Source: Ignavibacteria bacterium (GTDB taxonomy: Bacteria; Bacteroidota; Ignavibacteria; UBA10030). From it: 63,740 nucleotides of DNA. Under the pieces are notes generated by a model. That model worked only from the letters and a program-made list of their open reading frames with translations, searched no databases and had not been told where the DNA came from. Positions 9,146 to 17,677 of this stretch are shown here, piece by piece. A program made the translations under genes and the position numbers. The stretch is taken from assembly GCA_016873805.1 (NCBI GenBank), contig VGVZ01000017.1:1-63740 (forward strand), read 5' to 3'. Position 1 is the first letter of the stretch. The number at the start of each line of letters is the position of its first letter.

Positions 9146-9997
9146 ATGAGACGAAAGGAATCGTTTCGACCGATGCTCTCTTCTATCACTTTCCGTGTTC
9201 TTTTTTTTCTGACGATCGTTGCCGGGCTCTCATCGCCGGCGGCCGGTCAGTTTCCCAAGGCCATCGAGGATAACTCGTTCTTTCTTGAAGAGGCCTATGA
9301 TCAGGAGCGTGGAATCGTTCAGCATATTTCAACCGGAGTGTTGTTCCGGAAGCCGCAGCGTGATTTCAAATTCTCCCTGACACAGGAGTGGCCGCTCTTC
9401 GGACCAACGCACCAGATCAGTTACACGCTCCCGTATTCGTTTCTCAATTCCAATATGCACAGGGGGATCGGTGATATCGGCGTTCATTATCGGTATCAGC
9501 TTCTTTCCGGCGAAGAGTGGGCCGCCATCGCTCCGCGACTTTCTTTCTCTATTCCGGTTGGAGACGAAGAGCACGGGCTCGGCAGCGGCGTTGCCGGATG
9601 GGAATTCAATCTCCCTGTGAGCCGGCGTCTTTCCGAGCAGTTCGTGGGACATGCAAATGCAGGCGCAACTCTCCTTCCCGGAATCATGAAAAAGATCGGT
9701 CAGGGGAACGAGGTCACTCGGACCCTCCTATTATACTTTGCAGGTGCCAGCATCATCTGGTTGGCAAAACCGGAGCTCAACGTCATGCTCGAGTACCTCG
9801 TCAGCAACACTGCAGATATGGACGCCGCGGGAGACATTGTGCGTTCAACGGAACATTTTATCATTCCGGGATTCCGCTATGCACTCGACGTCGGTGATTT
9901 GCAGATTGTTCCGGGACTTGCTTTTCCGGTTGCGGTGAGCAAAGAGCTGACACGAAGCGGGGTTTTCTTCTATCTCTCGTTTGAACATCCGTTCTGA
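9146..9997 (+). CDS. Predicted outer-membrane beta-barrel protein
   Basis: A 283-residue exported protein. The signal peptide ends near AAGQ, and beta-strand-rich sequence with a terminal Phe (LSFEHPF) suggests an outer-membrane barrel, like the MetA-pathway/transporter barrel families. The first ATG (9146) has little ribosome-binding sequence. An ATG at 9173 with AAAGGA upstream gives a more normal signal peptide (MLSSITFRVLFFLTIV) and is a credible alternative start. It lies between the porin and FMN-binding genes. Confidence 0.65.
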   Translation: MRRKESFRPMLSSITFRVLFFLTIVAGLSSPAAGQFPKAIEDNSFFLEEAYDQERGIVQHISTGVLFRKPQRDFKFSLTQEWPLFGPTHQISYTLPYSFLNSNMHRGIGDIGVHYRYQLLSGEEWAAIAPRLSFSIPVGDEEHGLGSGVAGWEFNLPVSRRLSEQFVGHANAGATLLPGIMKKIGQGNEVTRTLLLYFAGASIIWLAKPELNVMLEYLVSNTADMDAAGDIVRSTEHFIIPGFRYALDVGDLQIVPGLAFPVAVSKELTRSGVFFYLSFEHPF

Positions 9998-10003
9998 GCA
10001 TCA

Positions 10004-10561
10004 ATGACGGAACGCGTCGTCATATCCTGGATAACCGCAGTAGTCTTGGGAGTCGCGGGCCTTTCACCCCGAGCATCCGCACAGATCTATCTTACGAGGG
10101 ATGAAGCCCTCCGGCAGTACTTCCCTCCACCGATCGAGGTCGAACGGAAGAATCTCTTTCTTACCGATCATCAGGTCGATGCTGTTCAGACGAAATCGCG
10201 TTCGAAAATCCCCTCCAAGATCATCACGTATTACGTCGGACACCGGTCCGGAACCGTCACGGGCTATGCGTTCTTCGAGACCCAGACGGTCCGAACGATG
10301 CCGGCGGTTTTCATACTGGTGATTGATCCCGACTCCTCGATTCGCGCGCTCGAGATTCTTGCATTCTACGAGCCGGAAGATTATCTGCCTCCGAAACGAT
10401 GGCTCGATCTCTTTCACCGCAAACAGCCCAGCAGCGATCTCTGGCTGAAGCGGGGGATTCAGAATATCGTCGGAGCAACTTTGTCAGCGCAGGCGCTCAC
10501 CGATGCGGTTCGGCGATACCTCGCCTTGTTCGAAATCGCAATCCCGAAGGAGGCGCAATGA
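10004..10561 (+). CDS. Exported FMN-binding domain protein
   Basis: A 185-residue protein with a signal peptide ending at ASAQ and a C-terminal FMN-binding (FMN_bind) domain. The stretch NIVGATLSAQALTDAVRR (154-171) matches the family flavinylation motif, in which the Thr (T159) receives FMN covalently from ApbE. The consensus usually has SGAT; here it is VGAT. An apbE gene two positions downstream supports this. It probably works outside the cytoplasm as an electron carrier. Its stop overlaps the next start (ATGA at 10558). Confidence 0.8.
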   Translation: MTERVVISWITAVVLGVAGLSPRASAQIYLTRDEALRQYFPPPIEVERKNLFLTDHQVDAVQTKSRSKIPSKIITYYVGHRSGTVTGYAFFETQTVRTMPAVFILVIDPDSSIRALEILAFYEPEDYLPPKRWLDLFHRKQPSSDLWLKRGIQNIVGATLSAQALTDAVRRYLALFEIAIPKEAQ

Positions 10562-11115
10562 AATACATGCACGATGGAGGATTTCAACAGCACCCGCTCA
10601 TGCGATTGACTTTGGGGTTGACCGTGGTGCTCCTCGTTGGATTCCTTGTCACAAACTTCGCCCTGTACTTCGCCAAGATGGATCTCTCACCGGCGTCTGT
10701 AGTCTCCTATTACAACGGTTCGGAAGACGATTTTCGGCCGGCTCGATCGTACCAATCGATGCTGGAAGTGACTCATGGTCATCTTGCGATCATGGCGATT
10801 GTGATGCTGATGTTGACTCATCTCGTCATCTTTGCCCCATTCTCTCGTCGCTGGAAGATTTCTCTCATTGCGGCAGCTTTTCTTTCGGCCTTGTCGAGTG
10901 AAGGCTCCGGTTGGCTTGTGCGATTCGTTTCTCCCAGCTTCGCAATTCTGAAGGTCCTTTCGTTCGTCACTCTTCAATCCACCCTGACGGTGCTTCTCAC
11001 GATCCTGGGGATCTATCTCGTTCAAGCACGGCGACGGCAAAAGGAACTGCGCCGGATTCTCCTTGTCGGGGAGTCGGAAGAAGCCTTGGAGGAAGAAGAG
11101 GCCCGGTTACCCTGA
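10558..11115 (+). CDS. Four-helix membrane protein paired with the FMN-binding protein
   Basis: A 185-residue inner-membrane protein with about four transmembrane helices, near residues 15-40, 75-97, 103-125 and 130-158. Helix 2 has a THGHLAIM motif and a further His (LTHLVIF), placed as possible heme or quinone ligands. The C-terminus is charged and cytoplasmic-like (EALEEEEARLP). The ATG overlaps the upstream TGA and has AAGGAGG five bases ahead, so translation is coupled. Family not recognised. Position suggests it passes electrons to the flavoprotein. Confidence 0.7.
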   Translation: MKYMHDGGFQQHPLMRLTLGLTVVLLVGFLVTNFALYFAKMDLSPASVVSYYNGSEDDFRPARSYQSMLEVTHGHLAIMAIVMLMLTHLVIFAPFSRRWKISLIAAAFLSALSSEGSGWLVRFVSPSFAILKVLSFVTLQSTLTVLLTILGIYLVQARRRQKELRRILLVGESEEALEEEEARLP

Positions 11116-11117
11116 AG

Positions 11118-12212
11118 ATGTCCCCGCGTCCCCAACATATCATGAAGAAGACGGGGCCCGGGATTACCCGGCGTCACTTCCTGAAAACCTTGACTCGTGC
11201 ATCAACGGGGCTCTTGGTTGTCTCAACGCTTCCTGGCTCAGCACGCTCGACCGCTTTTCCGAAGGCGGTCTCTGTTGAGCGTTCGTTCTATACGATGGGA
11301 AGCATCATGACCATCAGTGCGTTTGGTGAAGAACGTTCCCACGTCAACTACGCGTTGACGAACGTGTACGGAGAATTCCAGCGCCTCGACCGCATGATGA
11401 GTCTCTTCCGTCCTGACAGTGAACTCTCTGCGGTCAATCGATCTGCTGGTGAATCGGCCGTTACGGTCAGTCGTGAGCTCATGGAGGTCGTTCTCCAGGC
11501 GCGGTACTATCACAGACTCTCCGACGGGGACTTCGATATTACGATAGAGCCCCTCATGCAATTATGGGGATTCCGAAGTGATGCTCTTGCGGAGATTCCG
11601 ACCCCGACCAATCATGAGATCCGCCGCATTTCGGACGCCGTGGGATTCCATCATGTCGAGCTTGACGAGCGGCAAGGGAGCATTGGGTTGCGGAATCCAG
11701 ATTCCCGGCTTGATCTGGGAGGGATTGGCGTGGGATATGCAATTGATCGCGCTGTCTCGATTCTTCGACGCGAGGGAATCCGGTCGGCGTTCATCAATCA
11801 CAGCGGCGATGCCTATGCTCTCGGCGCTCCACCCGGCGAATCGGGATGGGAGGTTGCGATCCCTGATCCGGGCAATCCATCCGCCTTCCTTAGGGAGTTG
11901 AACATCTCCGATCGGGCGATCTCTACATCCGGCAGTTACGAGAAGAATGTGATCGTAGGGGGGCGGAAGTGTGGACACATCATGGAACCATTGCGAGGTA
12001 CGCCCGCTGATCGTCTTCTCAGCAGCACCGTCCTGGCCCCGACTGCGTTGGCCGCGGACGTTCTTGCCACTTCAGCGTTTTGCCTGGGAACGACAGCGAC
12101 ATCTCAACTGTTGGCACGGCAGGCAGAGACGGAGTTCCTGCTCGTTGAGCAAGCGGGGAATTCCGTGCAGGAAATTCATTTCAAGGGAGCACGCAATGAG
12201 CGCGGTTACTGA
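11118..12212 (+). CDS. apbE: FAD:protein FMN transferase, Tat-exported
   Basis: ApbE transfers FMN from FAD to Thr/Ser of target proteins, here most likely the FMN-binding protein encoded at 10004. The N-terminus has a twin-arginine signal (TRRHFLK, then a hydrophobic stretch). Family features include FYTMGSIMTI, FDITIEPLMQLWGF, LDLGGIGVGYAIDRA and AISTSGSYEKNV, and the C-terminal ATSAFCLG region. The true start may be 11118 or the ATG at 11142, which gives a more usual Tat signal. Its end overlaps the next gene by 17 bases. Confidence 0.88.
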   Translation: MSPRPQHIMKKTGPGITRRHFLKTLTRASTGLLVVSTLPGSARSTAFPKAVSVERSFYTMGSIMTISAFGEERSHVNYALTNVYGEFQRLDRMMSLFRPDSELSAVNRSAGESAVTVSRELMEVVLQARYYHRLSDGDFDITIEPLMQLWGFRSDALAEIPTPTNHEIRRISDAVGFHHVELDERQGSIGLRNPDSRLDLGGIGVGYAIDRAVSILRREGIRSAFINHSGDAYALGAPPGESGWEVAIPDPGNPSAFLRELNISDRAISTSGSYEKNVIVGGRKCGHIMEPLRGTPADRLLSSTVLAPTALAADVLATSAFCLGTTATSQLLARQAETEFLLVEQAGNSVQEIHFKGARNERGY

Positions 12213-12504
12213 AGAACATGTCTATGAGGCGTTGAAGGAGTGTTACGACCCGGAGATTCCGGTGGACATTGTGAATCTCGGTTTGGTGTATGGAGTAACC
12301 ATTGTCGACGACTGGGTGGGAGTGAAGATGACTCTCACCGCTCCCGGATGCCCGATGAGCAACATGATTTCTCAAATGGTCAAAGAGAGAGTCAAGCGAG
12401 TTCCTAGTGTAGGGGATGCCGACGTCCGGATCGTGTGGGAACCCGCGTGGAATCCCTCGATGATGACAGAAGATGCAAAGAAGAAACTTGGGTGGAACAA
12501 GTAG
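12196..12504 (+). CDS. SufT/MIP18-family (DUF59) iron-sulfur assembly protein
   Basis: A 102-residue DUF59 protein: DPEIPVDIVNLGLVYGV and LTAPGCPMSNMI are the family signatures, including the conserved Cys of the APGCP motif. Members (SufT, PaaD, MIP18) help insert or mature Fe-S clusters in the cytosol. It starts inside the 3' end of apbE, so it is probably the last gene of the 5.3-12.5 kb unit. A link from iron uptake to Fe-S maturation is natural but inferred. Confidence 0.85.
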   Translation: MSAVTEEHVYEALKECYDPEIPVDIVNLGLVYGVTIVDDWVGVKMTLTAPGCPMSNMISQMVKERVKRVPSVGDADVRIVWEPAWNPSMMTEDAKKKLGWNK

Positions 12505-12577
12505 TCGATTCCTCGCGGTCATCGACGGAACAGTTGAACCCACCGCTCAATCCGCTCCGCCGTACCAGCGCCCTCAG

Positions 12578-12748
12578 TTCCCCCTCGTTTGTGACCTGGG
12601 CATCGTATTCGATACCAGTAGGATTTGTTCCAAACAAGAATCCATTCTCGCGATCATCGTAAGTGTCACAAATCATACGAAAGCTATCGGAGTCGTCGAG
12701 CGAAGCATCGCGGCGGCTCTCAGCGACGATGATCTGTGGTACCTTCAC
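12578..12748 (-). pseudogene. Relic of a DUF5916/CBM9-like domain gene
   Basis: A stretch of about 55 codons on the minus strand reads like the N-terminal CBM9-like part of DUF5916 surface proteins: IIVAESRRDASLDDSDSF, then ICDTYDDRENGFLFGTNP and GIEYDAQVTNEG. An in-frame TAG lies just upstream, and the frame loses similarity after NEGE, so only an internal fragment survives. No intact copy is in the window. It points to past deletion at this site. The family assignment is from memory of the motif pattern. Confidence 0.6.
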
Positions 12749-13035
12749 GGCGGCCTATCTGACTGAGCAAGCGGAGTTGTGTTGTCCGGCGCTCAACATA
12801 CGGGACGGTCGCCTCAATTCAAAGCAACCCGCTCAGTTTCAACGCTCAGGAATCGGAGGTGGGGCCCCAAGGGGGCTTGATGCTCACCAACGGGTATAGG
12901 GGAATATGAATACCGGACGGTGCAGTCCCGCACCGGACGGCGCACGTCCCTCAAATATCCTTGCAGCAAACCCCCAGAAATACTATTTTGGATACGTCCC
13001 TCACGAGTGAGAATTACCCATCGGGAGATTGTCAG
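12749..13035. other. Intergenic stretch with no gene seen
   Basis: No convincing coding frame is seen. It holds a short GC-rich stretch with a repeated ACCGGACGG (near 12912 and 12931) and a CCCC/GGGG pairing near 12866, but no recognisable RNA family or terminator. The ACT-domain gene starts right after it with CGGGAG as a likely ribosome-binding site. Confidence 0.4.
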
Positions 13036-13440
13036 ATGCCAACAAGTTACAAGCTTCGTCTCCTCCCTGAAAAATTCTCCATCAACAAGCTGCCTCAGTT
13101 CGAGGAGCTTCCGCACATCTTTGCCAAGGGGGACAACTGCTTCATCGTCCGGACAGACAAGGAGCTTTCAATCATCTGCCCGGAGTACATGGCACCGAAC
13201 AGTGTCCAGCAGGTTGGGGGGTGGCGCTGTATCCGCATCTCTGGGGACCACGATCTTTCCGAGGTCGGTGTCCTTGCCTCGATACTCAATCCTCTGGCGG
13301 AGGCCGGCATTTCGATTCTCGCCTTCAGCTCTTTCGAGACCGATCACATTTTCATCATGGAAGAGAACCTTGTTGAAGCTGTTCAGGCGCTCCAGAAGGC
13401 CGGACACCAATTCCTCCACAGTGAGATTCCGGCGTCCTGA
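13036..13440 (+). CDS. ACT domain protein
   Basis: A 134-residue protein of the small two-ACT (CASTOR/ACT_7-like) type: an N-terminal half with FIVRTDKELSIICPE and a C-terminal ACT-like half (WRCIRISGDHDLSEVGVLASILNPLAEAGISI). Such proteins sense amino acids or act on their metabolism. It stands alone on the plus strand, convergent with the yerC-like gene. The start with CGGGAG upstream is preferred to an ATG at 12961, whose extra residues look non-coding. Ligand unknown. Confidence 0.75.
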   Translation: MPTSYKLRLLPEKFSINKLPQFEELPHIFAKGDNCFIVRTDKELSIICPEYMAPNSVQQVGGWRCIRISGDHDLSEVGVLASILNPLAEAGISILAFSSFETDHIFIMEENLVEAVQALQKAGHQFLHSEIPAS

Positions 13441-13534
13441 GATTCCTTCCCGACTCATTCCGCGTTACCGTCGTTTCGTTTGTCACCGGCCGTTCGTTTG
13501 AACGGCAATCTTCAGACGTCTGTTGTCGGCAATC

Positions 13535-13556
13535 ATACTTTACTTAAATAAAGTAT
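13535..13556. repeat. AT-rich palindrome between convergent genes
   Basis: ATACTTTA (13535-13542) and TAAAGTAT (13549-13556) form an 8-bp inverted repeat with a 6-base spacer. It lies between the convergent ACT and YerC genes. No T-run follows on either strand at the right distance, so it could be a weak hairpin or a protein site. Confidence 0.35.
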
Positions 13557-13574
13557 CCTGTCAAAAAAAATACG

Positions 13575-13865
13575 CTATGGAATATCGTGGAGGCGGCGGA
13601 GCATCATGAGATATCCACCCGTTCCCTTTTTCAGCCATTTGTGAACACGGGCAATGGTCCGCGAACTCAATCCTGTCTCCTTCTCAATCTGAGAGTACGG
13701 GATGCCCTGCGCAAGCATGCGGGCCGTACGCCATCGCTCTGCGAGCTCGTTGATCTCCGTTTCCGTGAGCAGATCACGGAAGAATTTTCGGGACTCTTCG
13801 ACCGATTGCAGATGCACAATCGCACCGTAGAGATCGTCGATATCTTTCTTTCGGACGGGCTTCAT
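13575..13865 (-). CDS. YerC/YecD-family TrpR-like DNA-binding protein
   Basis: A 96-residue Trp-repressor-like protein. The helix-turn-helix region reads RWRTARMLAQGIPYSQIEKETGLSSRTIARVHKWLKKGTGGY, split here over residues 45-86 and matching the YerC/YecD family closely. Such proteins are presumed transcription regulators; targets are poorly known. It is a single gene transcribed away from the threonine dehydratase, whose upstream region it shares. Confidence 0.85.
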   Translation of the reverse strand: MKPVRKKDIDDLYGAIVHLQSVEESRKFFRDLLTETEINELAERWRTARMLAQGIPYSQIEKETGLSSRTIARVHKWLKKGTGGYLMMLRRLHDIP

Positions 13866-14079
13866 GCTTTACCCGGATACAGCATACACAACTCTTCGCT
13901 CCCTGTCAAGTCCATTCTGAAGAACGACCTCTGCAGGCCGAGTTCCGCCGGTTTCACCGCTCAGGAAGCGGAAACAGGCCTTCTGCTCCCCCCCATGTTG
14001 TATGAAGGAGAATATGTCGCTACTTTCATATGTGTTCTGAACTCCGCCCCATTGTTCTTCACATCATTCTCTGCCCCCT

Positions 14080-15081
14080 ATGATCACGTTCACCGATATC
14101 GAACGGGCGTACCAACGTCTCCGCCCCATCGTCCACAAAACACCTCTTCTCACCTCCGCAACGCTCGATAAGAAAGCCGGAAACGCGGTGTTTCTGAAAT
14201 GCGAAAACTTCCAGCGGATCGGCGCATTCAAAATCCGCGGGGCATACAACAAAATCGCCAGCCTTCCGGAAGATCAGCGCACGCGCGGCGTCGTGGCTCA
14301 CTCCTCCGGAAACCACGCCCAGGGAGTCGCCCTCGCCGCTTCCCTGCTTGGCGTACACGCAACAGTCGTCATGCCGAAGGGATCGCTCCCAAACAAAGTG
14401 GCCGCGGCAAAAGGATATGGAGCAACCGTCGTCTTCAGCGAGGATACCTCCGATGATCGCGAACGTGTGGCAGCACATCTTGCGAATCAGCACGGATACA
14501 TTCCCGTTCCTCCCTTTGACGACGATCAAATCATTGCCGGCCAGGGGACCGTGACGCTCGAGGTTGCAGAAGAGCTCGACTCTCTGGATTATCTCTTCGT
14601 CCCTATCGGAGGGGGTGGATTGATCGCCGGCAACGCTGTGGCGGCGAAGCACCTGTTTCCGGCCATTCGTGTGATCGGCGTGGAGACGGAACCGGCAAAC
14701 GACTGCTGCCAATCATTCCGGAAAAAGGAAATCGTTCGCATCGCGCCGCCCCGCACGATCGCCGATGGGATGCGGACGCAGGCCGTCGGAAAACGAAATT
14801 TCGAAATCATGATGACGTTCGTCGACGACGTGATCACCGTATCGGACGCCGATGTGATGGAGACGATGCGATTCCTCCTCGAACGCATGAAGATTGTTGC
14901 AGAACCAACCGGCGCTGTTGCCCCCGCCGCAGTATTCAAAAATGTTCTTGCGATTTCCGGCAAACGATGCTGCGCGATCATAAGCGGAGGAAACATCGAT
15001 CCGGCGTTCTTCAGGAAGCTCTACGCGTCACACAATTCTCAGGATGACAACGATTCTCAGATCCGAGATGAGCGGATCTGA
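14080..15081 (+). CDS. Threonine/serine dehydratase (PLP-dependent)
   Basis: A 333-residue fold-type II PLP enzyme that would deaminate threonine to 2-oxobutyrate. ENFQRIGAFKIRGAYN holds the PLP lysine, SSGNHAQGVA the substrate loop, PIGGGGLIAG the phosphate-binding Gly loop, and IISGGNID the C-terminal site. There is no C-terminal ACT regulatory domain, so it is the short catabolic type rather than the full-length biosynthetic enzyme. The last codons overlap a 10-bp hairpin. It could also be a serine racemase-like member. Confidence 0.88.
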   Translation: MITFTDIERAYQRLRPIVHKTPLLTSATLDKKAGNAVFLKCENFQRIGAFKIRGAYNKIASLPEDQRTRGVVAHSSGNHAQGVALAASLLGVHATVVMPKGSLPNKVAAAKGYGATVVFSEDTSDDRERVAAHLANQHGYIPVPPFDDDQIIAGQGTVTLEVAEELDSLDYLFVPIGGGGLIAGNAVAAKHLFPAIRVIGVETEPANDCCQSFRKKEIVRIAPPRTIADGMRTQAVGKRNFEIMMTFVDDVITVSDADVMETMRFLLERMKIVAEPTGAVAPAAVFKNVLAISGKRCCAIISGGNIDPAFFRKLYASHNSQDDNDSQIRDERI

Positions 15082-15082
15082 G
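15056..15082 (+). terminator. Hairpin over the stop of the dehydratase gene
   Basis: CTCAGATCCG (15056-15065) pairs with CGGATCTGAG (15073-15082) around a 7-base loop, covering the stop codon. There is no U-tract after it, so it may act as an RNA-stabilising or weak terminator structure. Confidence 0.4.
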
Positions 15083-15170
15083 ATCCACCTTTGCTTGATG
15101 CTCACTGAAAAGTTTTATACCTTGATTTCACACGCTTGAGAGATTTTTCACCACATGTTCAGGACTTGCC

Positions 15171-15917
15171 ATGAAACTTGTTGTGTGTATCAATCATGTC
15201 CCGGATACAGAGACGAAAGTCAAGATCGGCCCGGATGGCAAATCGATCGATCGGACCGGCGTAAATTTCATTCTCAATCCATACGACGAATTCGCTATCG
15301 AGGAGTGCCTTCGTCTTCGAGAGAAGAACGGCGGTGAAGTCGTCGCCGTTTCCCTCGGCGGCGATAGTCACAAGGAGACGTTACGGAAAGCCCTCGCGAT
15401 GGGGGTTGACAAGGCGGTGTTGCTGAAAGACGAGGCACCCCGGGATTCCTTTTCCGTTGCGCAGGCCCTTGCGGACTTCATCAGAGGGGTGTCTCCCGAT
15501 CTGATATTCCTGGGCAAGCAGTCGGTCGACAGCGACGACGCGGCTGTCGGGATGATGGTCGCCGAAATGCTGGGACTTCCTTCTGTCTCCGTTGCCGTCA
15601 AGATGGAAGTCGACGGCAAGACGATTACGGCAGAGCGGGAAATTGAAGGGGGTCATGAAAAAGTGGAGTGCTCGATTCCTGCCGTCATTACGGCGCAAAA
15701 GGGGCTGAACGAACCCCGCTATCCCTCGCTCAAAGGAATCATGGCAGCCAAGAGCAAACCGATCGAAGAGGTCCAGCCGACACCCGCGCAACCGAAGGTC
15801 GACGTCGTGGCAATGAAGAAACCGCCGGCGAAGAGCGCGGGGAAGATTGTTGGAGCCGACGTCAGCGCGGTCCCGGAACTCGTTCGGCTCTTGCGCGAAG
15901 AGGCAAAGGTCATCTAA
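15171..15917 (+). CDS. etfB: Electron transfer flavoprotein, beta subunit
   Basis: A 248-residue EtfB: MKLVVCINHVPDTE start, NPYDEFAIEECLRL, DLIFLGKQSVDSDDAAVG and IPAVITAQKGLNEPRYPSLKGI. With EtfA it forms the FAD/AMP heterodimer that accepts electrons from acyl-CoA and related dehydrogenases. It shows no obvious sign of the bifurcating type. EtfA follows 58 bases downstream. No dehydrogenase or ETF-quinone oxidoreductase is adjacent. Confidence 0.95.
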   Translation: MKLVVCINHVPDTETKVKIGPDGKSIDRTGVNFILNPYDEFAIEECLRLREKNGGEVVAVSLGGDSHKETLRKALAMGVDKAVLLKDEAPRDSFSVAQALADFIRGVSPDLIFLGKQSVDSDDAAVGMMVAEMLGLPSVSVAVKMEVDGKTITAEREIEGGHEKVECSIPAVITAQKGLNEPRYPSLKGIMAAKSKPIEEVQPTPAQPKVDVVAMKKPPAKSAGKIVGADVSAVPELVRLLREEAKVI

Positions 15918-15975
15918 TGAACGAATTCGGCAAACGATTGTTCTTTCTCCTATCGACCACGATGGAACCACAGCT

Positions 15976-16947
15976 ATGAAGATCCTTGCATTTGCAGAAC
16001 AGCGAGAGAATGAATTCAAAAAATCGGCCTTTGAAGTTGTCCGGGCCGCAAAGACCATTGCCGAACAGGGCGGGGGAGAGGTCCTCGCTCTCGTGATCGG
16101 GAACTGTGTCGCGGCCATTGCCCCCATCCTTGGCGGTTTCGGCGCCGCAAGAGTCATTGTTGCCGAAGACCCAAAGCTGGCAACGTATTCGACAACGGCC
16201 TACGCGAAGATCGTGTCGGAGGTGGCGAAGAAGGAGGGAGTCACCCATGTGTTTCTCCCCGCGTCATCTCTCGGCAAGGATCTCGCTCCGCGCGTGGCGG
16301 TCCGACTCGAAGCCGGACTTGCGTCGGATTGCACGGCACTCACAGTCGATGGCGGAGAGGTCATTGCATCCCGACCCGTCTATGCAGGGAAGGCGATCAC
16401 TGACGTCAAAGTAACGTCTGCGGTGAAGGTATTCTCGTTGCGGCCGAATGTTTTTTCAGCAGGTTCAAGCAACGGCACAAAAGCTCCGGTTGAAACGTCT
16501 ACAGTTCCATTATCCGACGCGGACTTCGCGTCGCGGGTTGTCAACGTAAGCAAATCGGAAGGAAGGCTCGATGTCACCGAGGCCGACATTGTCGTCTCGG
16601 GAGGACGCGGGTTGAAAGGCCCAGAGAACTTCAAGATGATTGAGGAGTTGGCGTCGGCGCTTGGTGCTGCCGTGGGCGCCTCTCGTGCCGTCGTTGATGC
16701 AGGTTGGCGGCCGCACGACGAACAGGTTGGCCAAACCGGCAAGACTGTTTCGCCCACGCTGTATATTGCCGTCGCAATTTCCGGCGCCATTCAGCACCTT
16801 GCGGGAATATCTTCATCGAAGTATATTGTCGCGGTGAACAAGGATAAGGACGCGCCGATATTTCAGGTGGCAGATTACGGAATTGTGGGCGATGCGTTCG
16901 AGATCGTTCCGGCTCTGACCCAGGAAGTGAAGAGGGTGACGGGGTAG
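15976..16947 (+). CDS. etfA: Electron transfer flavoprotein, alpha subunit
   Basis: A 323-residue EtfA. The C-terminal FAD domain is clear: GGRGLKGPENFKMIEELA, GASRAVVDAGWRPHDEQVGQ, YIAVAISGAIQHLAGI, and IVAVNKDKDAPIFQVADYGIVGD. It is the partner of EtfB, in the cytoplasm. The ATG at 15976 begins MKILAFAEQ, the normal EtfA start; an open frame upstream to 15847 overlaps etfB and is not used. Confidence 0.95.
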   Translation: MKILAFAEQRENEFKKSAFEVVRAAKTIAEQGGGEVLALVIGNCVAAIAPILGGFGAARVIVAEDPKLATYSTTAYAKIVSEVAKKEGVTHVFLPASSLGKDLAPRVAVRLEAGLASDCTALTVDGGEVIASRPVYAGKAITDVKVTSAVKVFSLRPNVFSAGSSNGTKAPVETSTVPLSDADFASRVVNVSKSEGRLDVTEADIVVSGGRGLKGPENFKMIEELASALGAAVGASRAVVDAGWRPHDEQVGQTGKTVSPTLYIAVAISGAIQHLAGISSSKYIVAVNKDKDAPIFQVADYGIVGDAFEIVPALTQEVKRVTG

Positions 16948-16983
16948 CAGGAGGTTTGTTGAAGTACATCTGAGGAGGGCACC

Positions 16984-17568
16984 GTGGAGAGGAGACAAGT
17001 TGATATTCTCGGTCTGTCGACAACACCGTCGGCGGGGGGAGCCTATGCGCTGATCCTGAAAGAGACGGATGGCCAGCGGCGACTTCCGATCATCATCGGA
17101 CAGTTCGAGGCGCACTCGATCGCACTGGAGATGGAGGGCATCAAGCCCCCGCGGCCGCTTACCCACGATCTTCTCAAGAGCATCATCGATTCCCTCGGCG
17201 GCGATGTTCGTGATGTGTGCATCAACGATCTGCGCGAAGGAACGTTCTATGCGCGGATCAACATCGACAGTCAGGAAATCGATTCCCGGCCCAGTGATGC
17301 CATTGCCCTCGCCGTTCGCTTCGGCGTCCCGATCTTCGTTGCCGAGGAAGTTCTCGAGGAAGCCGGTTTCCTCCCGGAGGGGAATGAAACCGAGGCCGAT
17401 GCAACGACGCCGAAGACTCCCTCGGATACGAAAACGACGCTGAAGACTCCTCTTTCGAAACTTGACGAACTTCAGAAACAGCTGAAGGAGGCCGTTGAGA
17501 AAGAAGAATACGAAAAGGCCGCCGGCCTCCGGGACGCCATCAAGAAGTACCTTTCCCACGACTCGTGA
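16984..17568 (+). CDS. Bifunctional nuclease (BFN) domain protein with UVR motif
   Basis: A 194-residue protein starting at GTG with GAGGAGG upstream. Residues 5-130 form a BFN domain ([48 protein letters not shown]), known for DNase/RNase activity in a plant homologue. A linker with [11 protein letters not shown] repeats leads to a C-terminal UvrB/UvrC-type motif ([21 protein letters not shown]). This domain order is common in Bacteroidota relatives. It follows etfA by 36 bases and may share its transcript. Confidence 0.85.
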   Translation: MERRQVDILGLSTTPSAGGAYALILKETDGQRRLPIIIGQFEAHSIALEMEGIKPPRPLTHDLLKSIIDSLGGDVRDVCINDLREGTFYARINIDSQEIDSRPSDAIALAVRFGVPIFVAEEVLEEAGFLPEGNETEADATTPKTPSDTKTTLKTPLSKLDELQKQLKEAVEKEEYEKAAGLRDAIKKYLSHDS

Positions 17569-17677
17569 CCTTCGTCCTCACAACACCATACGCCATCGTC
17601 CCATCGGGTGACAGCAGTCCCTCGTTCCGCGTAGCGAGGATATTCTTCCCCCACTCACTATTCGAAGGAACCATCGC

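Noticed and set aside
12473-12766. Plus-strand small ORFs after the SufT-like gene
   Set aside because: They are antisense to the gene relic on the minus strand and show no start signals.
12860-12960. Possible structured RNA in the GC-rich intergenic stretch
   Set aside because: Short repeats and pairings are present, but no known riboswitch, tRNA or small RNA pattern could be recognised.
14059-14712. A 217-codon frame opposite the threonine dehydratase
   Set aside because: Shadow of a well-conserved PLP enzyme; no start signal.
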